Notes: generated by a model from the sequence alone, not told the origin. A DNA stretch of 64,000 bases from Valencia hispanica (GCA_963556495.2 OY747712.1:10114081-10178080); one strand, 5' to 3'; shown: positions 48,705-61,564, counted from the first letter of the stretch. Translations and numbers: made by a program.

Positions 48705-48787
48705 ACCAGGATGGCAGAGTGGTTAAGGCGTTGGATTTAGGAGCCAATGAGTATTTGCTCAAGTGGGTTTAAACCCCGCTGCTGGTA
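48705..48787 (+). tRNA. tRNA-Leu(TAG)-like, unit 2, probable pseudogene
   Basis: This 83-nt copy has a cloverleaf that can be drawn: A box TGGCAGAGTGG, anticodon loop TTTAGGA (anticodon TAG, reads CUA), variable arm GAGT/GCTC closed by a T-G pair. Defects are a G-G clash at acceptor pair 6-67, A opposite G at 31-39, and C56 changed to T (GGGTTTAAACCCC), which damages both the B box and the D-loop/T-loop contact. Confidence 0.55.
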
Positions 48788-49437
48788 AACTCTTACAAGT
48801 TGCTCTTTCCTGAAATATGTCAATACAAAAGTTGTACTCCAAGGAAGTCCTAGATCAGTGGTCTCCAACCCCGGTCCTTGAGATCTACTGCCCTGCAGGT
48901 TGTAGATGCATACTGCTCCAACACAGCAGAATCAAAAGATTACATTTTCTTTTCAGCGTGCCATAAGGTTTGGTAAAGACCTAGTAACAAGCTAATCATA
49001 ACACATCTAAAACAGATCTTGTGGACCAGGACTGGAGACTCCCACCATAGAGTAAGCTCCATTCACCAAGTGTCCTGCTAGTTTTACATGAGTCTCTGCC
49101 CTAACTCAGCTGATTCAAATGCTCCAACTACTTCCTCAGCATGTCATGAAGATCTGCAGAGGCCAGGTAATGAACTGTGAACCATTCCGGTGTTATGAAC
49201 CTGGAAAACAACTAGAACATGCAGGGTACTGGCCCGCGAGGACAGCGCTAAGCATCATGGATGATAGATGAAGGCATTGCATAATGGGGGGTCCCACAGG
49301 AAACTTTAACAGAGTTCATGGTGGCTCCCAAAGAAAGGTATCGAAGCAAACAACACATAACTGATGTGGTGCAAGTTATACCGTGTTGCAAAAGACCATG
49401 GTTTACTGCGATGATGTGACCGAGACTGAATACAACC

Positions 49438-49520
49438 ACCAGGATGGCCGAGTGGTTAAGGCGTTGGACTTAAGATCCAATGGACAGATGTCCTCGTGGG
49501 TTCAAACCCCACTCCTGGTA
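49438..49520 (+). tRNA. tRNA-Leu(TAA), unit 3
   Basis: This copy has the consensus sequence with complete pairing, anticodon TAA. The 3' flank is the majority form. Confidence 0.9.
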
Positions 49521-50042
49521 GTTTCATTGACGCAAACATGTTTCCCACAAACACAGAGCGGTACACAATGGCTGTAGAATACTTTCCCAGTTTCTGGAGA
49601 AGTATGCTGTGATTTACACAAATCAAAAGCACCTTTTGCCTGAGACCCTCATCTTTCATTTCATTTGGTAGTTTATCTGTGACATTCTCCACGTGGTAAC
49701 AGGGTCATCGAGTCAGCAGAAGCTGATCTAATGGCCCTGTTCCCTTTTTAAACTCATCTCTAAACTCCAGTACTGTATTCAATCACTCTATAAATAAAAT
49801 TAACCATCGCTTCAGATTAGCAGATAGATCATTAACACCTGGACACAGTTGGGTGTCCCTAGTTGCAAATCAATTTGAGCTTCCACTGACCAACATTCTT
49901 CCATTGATCCCAGTTGTATGGTCCTCTCTGCTACCTTTTGCTACTAGTAGATTAAACAATTTAGGTGATTCTCTGATGAACATGCATGCCAGGTTTCCCA
50001 CTAAAGTGAAATGATCTAAAGGTTTCATAGAACTGTATCAGA

Positions 50043-50125
50043 ACCAGGATGGCAGAGTGGTTAAGGCGTTGGATTTAGGAGCCAATGAGTATTTGCTCAA
50101 GTGGGTTTAAACCCCGCTGCTGGTA
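50043..50125 (+). tRNA. tRNA-Leu(TAG)-like, unit 3, probable pseudogene
   Basis: This is the same sequence as the unit 2 copy, variable arm GAGT/GCTC. It has the shared acceptor, anticodon-stem and T-loop defects. Confidence 0.55.
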
Positions 50126-50775
50126 AACTCTTACAAGTTGCTCTTTCCTGAAATATGTCAATACAAAAGTTGTACTCCAAGGAAGTCCTAGATCAGTGGT
50201 CTCCAACCCCGGTCCTTGAGATCTACTGCCCTGCAGGTTGTAGATGCATACTGCTCCAACACAGCAGAATCAAAAGATTACATTTTCTTTTCAGCGTGCC
50301 ATAACGCTTGGTAAAGACCTAGTAACAAGCTAATCATAACACATCTAAAACAGATCTTGTGGACCAGGACTGGAGACTCCCACCATAGAGTAAGCTCCAT
50401 TCACCAAGTGTCCTGCTAGTTTTACATGAGTCTCTGCCCTAACTCAGCTGATTCAAATGCTCCAACTACTTCCTCAGCATGTCATGAAGATCTGCAGAGG
50501 CCAGGTAATGAACTGTGAACCATTCCGGTGTTATGAACCTGGAAAACAACTAGAACATGCAGGGTACTGGCCCGCGAGGACAGCGCTAAGCATCATGGAT
50601 GATAGATGAAGGCATTGCATAATGGGGGGTCCCACAGGAAACTTTAACAGAGTTCATGGTGGCTCCCAAAGAAAGGTATCGAAGCAAACAACACATAACT
50701 GATGTGGTGCAAGTTATACCGTGTTGCAAAAGACCATGGTTTACTGCGATGATGTGACCGAGACTGAATACAACC

Positions 50776-50858
50776 ACCAGGATGGCCGAGTGGTTAAGGC
50801 GTTGGACTTAAGATCCAATGGACAGATGTCCTCGTGGGTTCAAACCCCACTCCTGGTA
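50776..50858 (+). tRNA. tRNA-Leu(TAA), unit 4
   Basis: This copy has the consensus sequence with complete pairing, anticodon TAA. Confidence 0.9.
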
Positions 50859-51380
50859 GTTTCATTGACGCAAACATGTTTCCCACAAACACAGAGCGGT
50901 ACACAATGGCTGTAGAATACTTTCCCAGTTTCTGGAGAAGTATGCTGTGATTTACACAAATCAAAAGCACCTTTTGCCTGAGACCCTCATCTTTCATTTC
51001 ATTTGGTAGTTTATCTGTGACATTCTCCACGTGGTAACAGGGTCATCGAGTCAGCAGAAGCTGATCTAATGGCCCTGTTCCCTTTTTAAACTCATCTCTA
51101 AACTCCAGTACTGTATTCAATCACTCTATAAATAAAATTAACCATCGCTTCAGATTAGCAGATAGATCATTAACACCTGGACACAGTTGGGTGTCCCTAG
51201 TTGCAAATCAATTTGAGCTTCCACTGACCAACATTCTTCCATTGATCCCAGTTGTATGGTCCTCTCTGCTACCTTTTGCTACTAGTAGATTAAACAATTT
51301 AGGTGATTCTCTGATGAACATGCATGCCAGGTTTCCCACTAAAGTGAAATGATCTAAAGGATTCATAGAACTGTATCAGA

Positions 51381-51463
51381 ACCAGGATGGCAGAGTGGTT
51401 AAGGCGTTGGATTTAGGAGCCAATGAGCATTTGCTCAAGTGGGTTTAAACCCCGCTGCTGGTA
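51381..51463 (+). tRNA. tRNA-Leu(TAG)-like, unit 4, probable pseudogene
   Basis: The variable arm here is GAGC/GCTC, fully paired, the first of the C-type copies. Other features and defects are as in the T-type copies. Confidence 0.55.
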
Positions 51464-52113
51464 AACTCTTACAAGTTGCTCTTTCCTGAAATATGTCAAT
51501 ACAAAAGTTGTACTCCAAGGAAGTCCTAGATCAGTGGTCTCCAACCCCGGTCCTTGAGATCCACTGCCCTGCAGGTTGTAGATGCATACTGCTCCAACAC
51601 AGCAGAATCAAAAGATTACATTTTCTTTTCAGCGTGCCATAAGGTTTGGTAAAGACCTAGTAACAAGCTAATCATAACACATCTAAAACAGATCTTGTGG
51701 ACCAGGACTGGAGACTCCCACCATAGAGTAAGCTCCATTCACCAAGTGTCCTGCTAGTTTTAGATGAGTCTCTGCCCCAACTCAGCTGATTCAAATGCTC
51801 CAACTACTTCCTCAGCATGTCATGAAGATCTGCAGAGGCCAGGTAATGAACTGTGAACCATTCCGGTGTTATGAACCTGGAAAACAACTAGAACATGCAG
51901 GGTACTGGCCCGCGAGGACAGCGCTAAGCATCATGGATGATAGATGAAGGCATTGCATAATGGGGGGTCCCACAGGAAACTTTAACAGAGTTCATGGTGG
52001 CTCCCAAAGAAAGGTATCGAAGCAAACAACACATAACTGATGTGGTGCAAGTTATACCGTGTTGCAAAAGACCATGGTTTACTGCGATGATGTGACCGAG
52101 ACTGAATACAACC

Positions 52114-52196
52114 ACCAGGATGGCCGAGTGGTTAAGGCGTTGGACTTAAGATCCAATGGACAGATGTCCTCGTGGGTTCAAACCCCACTCCTGGTA
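52114..52196 (+). tRNA. tRNA-Leu(TAA), unit 5
   Basis: This copy has the consensus sequence. The 3' flank carries GAGCAGTAC and ATACTATCCC, shared only with unit 11 among the inner units. Confidence 0.9.
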
Positions 52197-52718
52197 GTTT
52201 CATTGACGCAAACATGTTTCCCACAAACACAGAGCAGTACACAATGGCTGTAGAATACTATCCCAGTTTCTGGAGAAGTATGCTGTGATTTACACAAATC
52301 AAAAGCACCTTTTGCCTGAGACCCTCATCTTTCATTTCATTTGGTAGTTTATCTGTGACATTCTCCACGTGGTAACAGGGTCATCGAGTCAGCAGAAGCT
52401 GAACTAATGGCCCTGTTCCCTTTTTAAACTCATCTCTAAACTCCAGTACTGTATTCAATCACTCTATAAATAAAATTAACCATCGCTTCAGATTAGCAGA
52501 TAGATCATTAACACCTGGACACAGTTGGGTGTCCCTAGTTGCAAATCAATTTGAGCTTCCACTGACCAACATTCTTCCATTGATCCCAGTTGTATGGTCC
52601 TCTCTGCTACCTTTTGCTACTAGTAGATTAAACAATTTAGGTGATTCTCTGATGAACATGCATGCCAGGTTTCCCACTAAAGTGAAATGATCTAAAGGAT
52701 TCATAGAACTTTATCAGA

Positions 52719-52801
52719 ACCAGGATGGCAGAGTGGTTAAGGCGTTGGATTTAGGAGCCAATGAGCATTTGCTCAAGTGGGTTTAAACCCCGCTGCTGGT
52801 A
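52719..52801 (+). tRNA. tRNA-Leu(TAG)-like, unit 5, probable pseudogene
   Basis: C-type variable arm GAGC/GCTC. The 5' flank has ACTTTATCAG in place of ACTGTATCAG. It has the shared defects. Confidence 0.55.
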
Positions 52802-53451
52802 AACTCTTACAAGTTGCTCTTTCCTGAAATATGTCAATACAAAAGTTGTACTCCAAGGAAGTCCTAGATCAGTGGTCTCCAACCCCGGTCCTTGAGATCC
52901 ACTGCCCTGCAGGTTGTAGATGCATACTGCTCCAACACAGCAGAATCAAAAGATTACATTTTCTTTTCAGGGTGCCATAAGGTTTGGTAAAGACCTAGTA
53001 ACAAGCTAATCATAACACATCTAAAACAGATCTTGTGGACCAGGACTGGAGACTCCCACCATAGAGTAAGCTCCATTCACCAAGTGTCCTGCTAGTTTTA
53101 GATGAGTCTCTGCCCCAACTCAGCTGATTCAAATGCTCCAACTACTTCCTCAGCATGTCATGAAGATCTGCAGAGGCCAGGTAATGAACTGTGAACCATT
53201 CCGGTGTTATGAACCTGGAAAACAACTAGAACATGCAGGGTACTGGCCCGCGAGGACAGCGCTAAGCATCATGGATGATAGATGAAGGCATTGCATAATG
53301 GGGGGTCCCACAGGAAACTTTAACAGAGTTCATGGTGGCTCCCAAAGAAAGGTATCGAAGCAAACAACACATAACTGATGTGGTGCAAGTTATACCGTGT
53401 TGCAAAAGACCATGGTTTACTGCGATGATGTGACCGAGACTGAATACAACC

Positions 53452-53534
53452 ACCAGGATGGCCGAGTGGTTAAGGCGTTGGACTTAAGATCCAATGGACA
53501 GATGTCCTCGTGGGTTCAAACCCCACTCCTGGTA
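53452..53534 (+). tRNA. tRNA-Leu(TAA), unit 6
   Basis: This copy has the consensus sequence. The downstream T run is lengthened to six T (53648-53653), which makes this unit 1339 bp and gives a stronger possible Pol III stop, still 113 nt past the tRNA. Confidence 0.9.
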
Positions 53535-54057
53535 GTTTCATTGACGCAAACATGTTTCCCACAAACACAGAGCGGTACACAACGGCTGTAGAATACTTTA
53601 CCAGTTTCTGGAGAAGTATGCTGTGATTTACACAAATCAAAAGCACCTTTTTTCCTGAGACCCTCATCTTTCATTTCATTTGGTAGTTTATCTGTGACAT
53701 TCTCCACGTGGTAACAGGGTCATCGAGTCAGCAGAAGCTGATCTAATGGCCCTGTTCCCTTTTTAAACTCATCTCTAAACTCCAGTACTGTATTCAATCA
53801 CTCTATAAATAAAATTAACCATCGCTTCAGATTAGCAGATAGATCATTAACACCTGGACACAGTTGGGTGTCCCTAGTTGCAAATCAATTTGAGCTTCCA
53901 CTGACCAACATTCTTCCATTGATCCCAGTTGTATGGTCCTCTCTGCTACCTTTTGCTACTAGTCGATTAAACAATTTAGGTGATTCTCTGATGAACATGC
54001 ATGCCAGGTTTCCCACTAAAGTGAAATGATCTAAAGGTTTCATAGAACTGTATCAGA

Positions 54058-54140
54058 ACCAGGATGGCAGAGTGGTTAAGGCGTTGGATTTAGGAGCCAA
54101 TGAGTATTTGCTCAAGTGGGTTTAAACCCCGCTGCTGGTA
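54058..54140 (+). tRNA. tRNA-Leu(TAG)-like, unit 6, probable pseudogene
   Basis: T-type variable arm GAGT/GCTC, with the shared defects. The 3' flank has CCTGAAACATG, private to units 6 and 9. Confidence 0.55.
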
Positions 54141-54790
54141 AACTCTTACAAGTTGCTCTTTCCTGAAACATGTCAATACAAAAGTTGTACTCCAAGGAAG
54201 TCCTAGATCAGTGGTCTCCAACCCCGGTCCTTGAGATCTACTGCCCTGCAGGTTGTAGATGCATACTGCTCCAACACAGCAGAATCAAAAGATTAAATTT
54301 TCTTTTCAGCGTGCCATAAGGTTTGGTAAAGACCTAGTAACAAGCTAATCATAACACATCTAAAACAGATCTTGTGGACCAGGACTGGAGACTCCCACCA
54401 TAGAGTAAGCTCCATTCACCAAGTGTCCAGCTAGTTTTACATGAGTCTCTGCCCTAACTCAGCTGATTCAAATGCTCCAACTACTTCCTCAGCATGTCAT
54501 GAAGATCTGCAGAGGCCAGGTAATGAACTGTGAACCATTCCGGTGTTATGAACCTGGAAAACAACTAGAACATGCAGGGTACTGGCCCGCGAGGACAGCG
54601 CTAAGCATCATGGATGATAGATGAAGGCATTGCATAATGGGGGGTCCCACAGGAAACTTTAACAGAGTTCATGGTGGCTCCCAAAGAAAGGTATCGAAGC
54701 AAACAACACATAACTGATGTGGTGCAAGTTATACCGTGTTGCAAAAGACCATGGTTTACTGCGATGATGTGACCGAGACTGAATACAACC

Positions 54791-54873
54791 ACCAGGATGG
54801 CCGAGTGGTTAAGGCGTTGGACTTAAGATCCAATGGACAGATGTCCTCGTGGGTTCAAACCCCACTCCTGGTA
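54791..54873 (+). tRNA. tRNA-Leu(TAA), unit 7
   Basis: This copy has the consensus sequence with complete pairing, anticodon TAA. Confidence 0.9.
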
Positions 54874-55395
54874 GTTTCATTGACGCAAACATGTTTCCCA
54901 CAAACACAGAGCGGTACACAATGGCTGTAGAATACTTTCCCAGTTTCTGGAGAAGTATGCTGTGATTTACACAAATCAAAAGCACCTTTTGCCTGAGACC
55001 CTCATCTTTCATTTCATTTGGTAGTTTATCTGTGACATTCTCCACGTGGTAACAGGGTCATCGAGTCAGCAGAAGCTGATCTAATGGCCCTGTTCCCTTT
55101 TTAAACTCATCTCTAAACTCCAGTACTGTATTCAATCACTCTATAAATAAAATTAACCATCGCTTCAGATTAGCAGATAGATCATTAACACCTGGACACA
55201 GTTGGGTGTCCCTAGTTGCAAATCAATTTGAGCTTCCACTGACCAACATTCTTCCATTGATCCCAGTTGTATGGTCCTCTCTGCTACCTTTTGCTACTAG
55301 TAGATTAAACAATTTAGGTGATTCTCTGATGAACATGCATGCCAGGTTTCCCACTAAAGTGAAATGATCTAAAGGTTTCATAGAACTGTATCAGA

Positions 55396-55478
55396 ACCAG
55401 GATGGCAGAGTGGTTAAGGCGTTGGATTTAGGAGCCAATGAGTATTTGCTCAAGTGGGTTTAAACCCCGCTGCTGGTA
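55396..55478 (+). tRNA. tRNA-Leu(TAG)-like, unit 7, probable pseudogene
   Basis: T-type variable arm GAGT/GCTC, with the shared defects. The unit resembles unit 3 throughout, including CATAACGCTTGG further downstream. Confidence 0.55.
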
Positions 55479-56128
55479 AACTCTTACAAGTTGCTCTTTC
55501 CTGAAATATGTCAATACAAAAGTTGTACTCCAAGGAAGTCCTAGATCAGTGGTCTCCAACCCCGGTCCTTGAGATCTACTGCCCTGCAGGTTGTAGATGC
55601 ATACTGCTCCAACACAGCAGAATCAAAAGATTACATTTTCTTTTCAGCGTGCCATAACGCTTGGTAAAGACCTAGTAACAAGCTAATCATAACACATCTA
55701 AAACAGATCTTGTGGACCAGGACTGGAGACTCCCACCATAGAGTAAGCTCCATTCACCAAGTGTCCTGCTAGTTTTACATGAGTCTCTGCCCTAACTCAG
55801 CTGATTCAAATGCTCCAACTACTTCCTCAGCATGTCATGAAGATCTGCAGAGGCCAGGTAATGAACTGTGAACCATTCCGGTGTTATGAACCTGGAAAAC
55901 AACTAGAACATGCAGGGTACTGGCCCGCGAGGACAGCGCTAAGCATCATGGATGATAGATGAAGGCATTGCATAATGGGGGGTCCCACAAGAAACTTTAA
56001 CAGAGTTCATGGTGGCTCCCAAAGAAAGGTATCGAAGCAAACAACACATAACTGATGTGGTGCAAGTTATACCGTGTTGCAAAAGACCATGGTTTACTGC
56101 GATGATGTGACCGAGACTGAATACAACC

Positions 56129-56211
56129 ACCAGGATGGCCGAGTGGTTAAGGCGTTGGACTTAAGATCCAATGGACAGATGTCCTCGTGGGTTCAAACCC
56201 CACTCCTGGTA
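56129..56211 (+). tRNA. tRNA-Leu(TAA), unit 8
   Basis: This copy has the consensus sequence with complete pairing, anticodon TAA. Confidence 0.9.
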
Positions 56212-56733
56212 GTTTCATTGACGCAAACATGTTTCCCACAAACACAGAGCGGTACACAATGGCTGTAGAATACTTTCCCAGTTTCTGGAGAAGTATGCTG
56301 TGATTTACACAAATCAAAAGCACCTTTTGCCTGAGACCCTCATCTTTCATTTCATTTGGTAGTTTATCTGTGACATTCTCCACGTGGTAACAGGGTCATC
56401 GAGTCAGCAGAAGCTGATCTAATGGCCCTGTTCCCTTTTTAAACTCATCTCTAAACTCCAGTACTGTATTCAATCACTCTATAAATAAAATTAACCATCG
56501 CTTCAGATTAGCAGATAGATCATTAACACCTGGACACAGTTGGGTGTCCCTAGTTGCAAATCAATTTGAGCTTCCACTGACCAACATTCTTCCATTGATC
56601 CCAGTTGTATGGTCCTCTCTGCTACCTTTTGCTACTAGTAGATTAAACAATTTAGGTGATTCTCTGATGAACATGCATGCCAGGTTTCCCACTAAAGTGA
56701 AATGATCTAAAGGATTCATAGAACTTTATCAGA

Positions 56734-56816
56734 ACCAGGATGGCAGAGTGGTTAAGGCGTTGGATTTAGGAGCCAATGAGCATTTGCTCAAGTGGGTTTA
56801 AACCCCGCTGCTGGTA
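56734..56816 (+). tRNA. tRNA-Leu(TAG)-like, unit 8, probable pseudogene
   Basis: C-type variable arm GAGC/GCTC, with the shared defects and 5' flank ACTTTATCAG as in units 5 and 11. Confidence 0.55.
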
Positions 56817-57466
56817 AACTCTTACAAGTTGCTCTTTCCTGAAATATGTCAATACAAAAGTTGTACTCCAAGGAAGTCCTAGATCAGTGGTCTCCAACCC
56901 CGGTCCTTGAGATCCACTGCCCTGCAGGTTGTAGATGCATACTGCTCCAACACAGCAGAATCAAAAGATTACATTTTCTTTTCAGCGTGCCATAAGGTTT
57001 GGTAAAGACCTAGTAACAAGCTAATCATAACACATCTAAAACAGATCTTGTGGACCAGGACTGGAGACTCCCACCATAGAGTAAGCTCCATTCACCAAGT
57101 GTCCTGCTAGTTTTAGATGAGTCTCTGCCCCAACTCAGCTGATTCAAATGCTCCAACTACTTCCTCAGCATGTCATGAAGATCTGCAGAGGCCAGGTAAT
57201 GAACTGTGAACCATTCCGGTGTTATGAACCTGGAAAACAACTAGAACATGCAGGGTACTGGCCCGCGAGGACAGCGCTAAGCATCATGGATGATAGATGA
57301 AGGCATTGCATAATGGGGGGTCCCACAGGAAACTTTAACAGAGTTCATGGTGGCTCCCAAAGAAAGGTATCGAAGCAAACAACACATAACTGATGTGGTG
57401 CAAGTTATACCGTGTTGCAAAAGACCATGGTTTACTGCGATGATGTGACCGAGACTGAATACAACC

Positions 57467-57549
57467 ACCAGGATGGCCGAGTGGTTAAGGCGTTGGACTT
57501 AAGATCCAATGGACAGATGTCCTCGTGGGTTCAAACCCCACTCCTGGTA
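57467..57549 (+). tRNA. tRNA-Leu(TAA), unit 9
   Basis: This copy has the consensus sequence. The flank repeats the private variants of unit 6 (ACAACGGC, T6 run, AGTCGATT). Confidence 0.9.
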
Positions 57550-58072
57550 GTTTCATTGACGCAAACATGTTTCCCACAAACACAGAGCGGTACACAACGG
57601 CTGTAGAATACTTTACCAGTTTCTGGAGAAGTATGCTGTGATTTACACAAATCAAAAGCACCTTTTTTCCTGAGACCCTCATCTTTCATTTCATTTGGTA
57701 GTTTATCTGTGACATTCTCCACGTGGTAACAGGGTCATCGAGTCAGCAGAAGCTGATCTAATGGCCCTGTTCCCTTTTTAAACTCATCTCTAAACTCCAG
57801 TACTGTATTCAATCACTCTATAAATAAAATTAACCATCGCTTCAGATTAGCAGATAGATCATTAACACCTGGACACAGTTGGGTGTCCCTAGTTGCAAAT
57901 CAATTTGAGCTTCCACTGACCAACATTCTTCCATTGATCCCAGTTGTATGGTCCTCTCTGCTACCTTTTGCTACTAGTCGATTAAACAATTTAGGTGATT
58001 CTCTGATGAACATGCATGCCAGGTTTCCCACTAAAGTGAAATGATCTAAAGGTTTCATAGAACTGTATCAGA

Positions 58073-58155
58073 ACCAGGATGGCAGAGTGGTTAAGGCGTT
58101 GGATTTAGGAGCCAATGAGTATTTGCTCAAGTGGGTTTAAACCCCGCTGCTGGTA
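58073..58155 (+). tRNA. tRNA-Leu(TAG)-like, unit 9, probable pseudogene
   Basis: T-type variable arm GAGT/GCTC, with the shared defects. The flanks are identical to unit 6. Confidence 0.55.
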
Positions 58156-58805
58156 AACTCTTACAAGTTGCTCTTTCCTGAAACATGTCAATACAAAAGT
58201 TGTACTCCAAGGAAGTCCTAGATCAGTGGTCTCCAACCCCGGTCCTTGAGATCTACTGCCCTGCAGGTTGTAGATGCATACTGCTCCAACACAGCAGAAT
58301 CAAAAGATTAAATTTTCTTTTCAGCGTGCCATAAGGTTTGGTAAAGACCTAGTAACAAGCTAATCATAACACATCTAAAACAGATCTTGTGGACCAGGAC
58401 TGGAGACTCCCACCATAGAGTAAGCTCCATTCACCAAGTGTCCTGCTAGTTTTACATGAGTCTCTGCCCTAACTCAGCTGATTCAAATGCTCCAACTACT
58501 TCCTCAGCATGTCATGAAGATCTGCAGAGGCCAGGTAATGAACTGTGAACCATTCCGGTGTTATGAACCTGGAAAACAACTAGAACATGCAGGGTACTGG
58601 CCCGCGAGGACAGCGCTAAGCATCATGGATGATAGATGAAGGCATTGCATAATGGGGGGTCCCACAGGAAACTTTAACAGAGTTCATGGTGGCTCCCAAA
58701 GAAAGGTATCGAAGCAAACAACACATAACTGATGTGGTGCAAGTTATACCGTGTTGCAAAAGACCATGGTTTACTGCGATGATGTGACCGAGACTGAATA
58801 CAACC

Positions 58806-58888
58806 ACCAGGATGGCCGAGTGGTTAAGGCGTTGGACTTAAGATCCAATGGACAGATGTCCTCGTGGGTTCAAACCCCACTCCTGGTA
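58806..58888 (+). tRNA. tRNA-Leu(TAA), unit 10
   Basis: This copy has the consensus sequence with complete pairing, anticodon TAA. Confidence 0.9.
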
Positions 58889-59410
58889 GTTTCATTGACG
58901 CAAACATGTTTCCCACAAACACAGAGCGGTACACAATGGCTGTAGAATACTTTCCCAGTTTCTGGAGAAGTATGCTGTGATTTACACAAATCAAAAGCAC
59001 CTTTTGCCTGAGACCCTCATCTTTCATTTCATTTGGTAGTTTATCTGTGACATTCTCCACGTGGTAACAGGGTCATCGAGTCAGCAGAAGCTGATCTAAT
59101 GGCCCTGTTCCCTTTTTAAACTCATCTCTAAACTCCAGTACTGTATTCAATCACTCTATAAATAAAATTAACCATCGCTTCAGATTAGCAGATAGATCAT
59201 TAACACCTGGACACAGTTGGGTGTCCCTAGTTGCAAATCAATTTGAGCTTCCACTGACCAACATTCTTCCATTGATCCCAGTTGTATGGTCCTCTCTGCT
59301 ACCTTTTGCTACTAGTAGATTAAACAATTTAGGTGATTCTCTGATGAACATGCATGCCAGGTTTCCCACTAAAGTGAAATGATCTAAAGGATTCATAGAA
59401 CTGTATCAGA

Positions 59411-59493
59411 ACCAGGATGGCAGAGTGGTTAAGGCGTTGGATTTAGGAGCCAATGAGCATTTGCTCAAGTGGGTTTAAACCCCGCTGCTGGTA
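59411..59493 (+). tRNA. tRNA-Leu(TAG)-like, unit 10, probable pseudogene
   Basis: C-type variable arm GAGC/GCTC, with the shared defects. Downstream ACCCCAGTCC is shared only with unit 13. Confidence 0.55.
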
Positions 59494-60143
59494 AACTCTT
59501 ACAAGTTGCTCTTTCCTGAAATATGTCAATACAAAAGTTGTACTCCAAGGAAGTCCTAGATCAGTGGTCTCCAACCCCAGTCCTTGAGATCCACTGCCCT
59601 GCAGGTTGTAGATGCATACTGCTCCAACACAGCAGAATCAAAAGATTACATTTTCTTTTCAGCGTGCCATAAGGTTTGGTAAAGACCTAGTAACAAGCTA
59701 ATCATAACACATCTAAAACAGATCTTGTGGACCAGGACTGGAGACTCCCACCATAGAGTAAGCTCCATTCACCAAGTGTCCTGCTAGTTTTAGATGAGTC
59801 TCTGCCCCAACTCAGCTGATTCAAATGCTCCAACTACTTCCTCAGCATGTCATGAAGATCTGCAGAGGCCAGGTAATGAACTGTGAACCATTCCGGTGTT
59901 ATGAACCTGGAAAACAACTAGAACATGCAGGGTACTGGCCCGCGAGGACAGCGCTAAGCATCATGGATGATAGATGAAGGCATTGCATAATGGGGGGTCC
60001 CACAGGAAACTTTAACAGAGTTCATGGTGGCTCCCAAAGAAAGGTATCGAAGCAAACAACACATAACTGATGTGGTGCAAGTTATACCGTGTTGCAAAAG
60101 ACCATGGTTTACTGCGATGATGTGACCGAGACTGAATACAACC

Positions 60144-60226
60144 ACCAGGATGGCCGAGTGGTTAAGGCGTTGGACTTAAGATCCAATGGACAGATGTCCT
60201 CGTGGGTTCAAACCCCACTCCTGGTA
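60144..60226 (+). tRNA. tRNA-Leu(TAA), unit 11
   Basis: This copy has the consensus sequence. The flank has GAGCAGTAC and ATACTATCCC as in unit 5. Confidence 0.9.
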
Positions 60227-60748
60227 GTTTCATTGACGCAAACATGTTTCCCACAAACACAGAGCAGTACACAATGGCTGTAGAATACTATCCCAGTTTC
60301 TGGAGAAGTATGCTGTGATTTACACAAATCAAAAGCACCTTTTGCCTGAGACCCTCATCTTTCATTTCATTTGGTAGTTTATCTGTGACATTCTCCACGT
60401 GGTAACAGGGTCATCGAGTCAGCAGAAGCTGAACTAATGGCCCTGTTCCCTTTTTAAACTCATCTCTAAACTCCAGTACTGTATTCAATCACTCTATAAA
60501 TAAAATTAACCATCGCTTCAGATTAGCAGATAGATCATTAACACCTGGACACAGTTGGGTGTCCCTAGTTGCAAATCAATTTGAGCTTCCACTGACCAAC
60601 ATTCTTCCATTGATCCCAGTTGTATGGTCCTCTCTGCTACCTTTTGCTACTAGTAGATTAAACAATTTAGGTGATTCTCTGATGAACATGCATGCCAGGT
60701 TTCCCACTAAAGTGAAATGATCTAAAGGATTCATAGAACTTTATCAGA

Positions 60749-60831
60749 ACCAGGATGGCAGAGTGGTTAAGGCGTTGGATTTAGGAGCCAATGAGCATTT
60801 GCTCAAGTGGGTTTAAACCCCGCTGCTGGTA
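60749..60831 (+). tRNA. tRNA-Leu(TAG)-like, unit 11, probable pseudogene
   Basis: C-type variable arm GAGC/GCTC, with the shared defects. Beyond it the unit switches to the other lineage (CATAACGCTTGG, TTACATGAG). Confidence 0.55.
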
Positions 60832-61481
60832 AACTCTTACAAGTTGCTCTTTCCTGAAATATGTCAATACAAAAGTTGTACTCCAAGGAAGTCCTAGATC
60901 AGTGGTCTCCAACCCCGGTCCTTGAGATCCACTGCCCTGCAGGTTGTAGATGCATACTGCTCCAACACAGCAGAATCAAAAGATTACATTTTCTTTTCAG
61001 CGTGCCATAACGCTTGGTAAAGACCTAGTAACAAGCTAATCATAACACATCTAAAACAGATCTTGTGGACCAGGACTGGAGACTCCCACCATAGAGTAAG
61101 CTCCATTCACCAAGTGTCCTGCTAGTTTTACATGAGTCTCTGCCCTAACTCAGCTGATTCAAATGCTCCAACTACTTCCTCAGCATGTCATGAAGATCTG
61201 CAGAGGCCAGGTAATGAACTGTGAACCATTCCGGTGTTATGAACCTGGAAAACAACTAGAACATGCAGGGTACTGGCCCGCGAGGACAGCGCTAAGCATC
61301 ATGGATGATAGATGAAGGCATTGCATAATGGGGGGTCCCACAGGAAACTTTAACAGAGTTCATGGTGGCTCCCAAAGAAAGGTATCGAAGCAAACAACAC
61401 ATAACTGATGTGGTGCAAGTTATACCGTGTTGCAAAAGACCATGGTTTACTGCGATGATGTGACCGAGACTGAATACAACC

Positions 61482-61564
61482 ACCAGGATGGCCGAGTGGT
61501 TAAGGCGTTGGACTTAAGATCCAATGGACAGATGTCCTCGTGGGTTCAAACCCCACTCCTGGTA
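61482..61564 (+). tRNA. tRNA-Leu(TAA), unit 12
   Basis: This copy has the consensus sequence with complete pairing, anticodon TAA. Confidence 0.9.
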
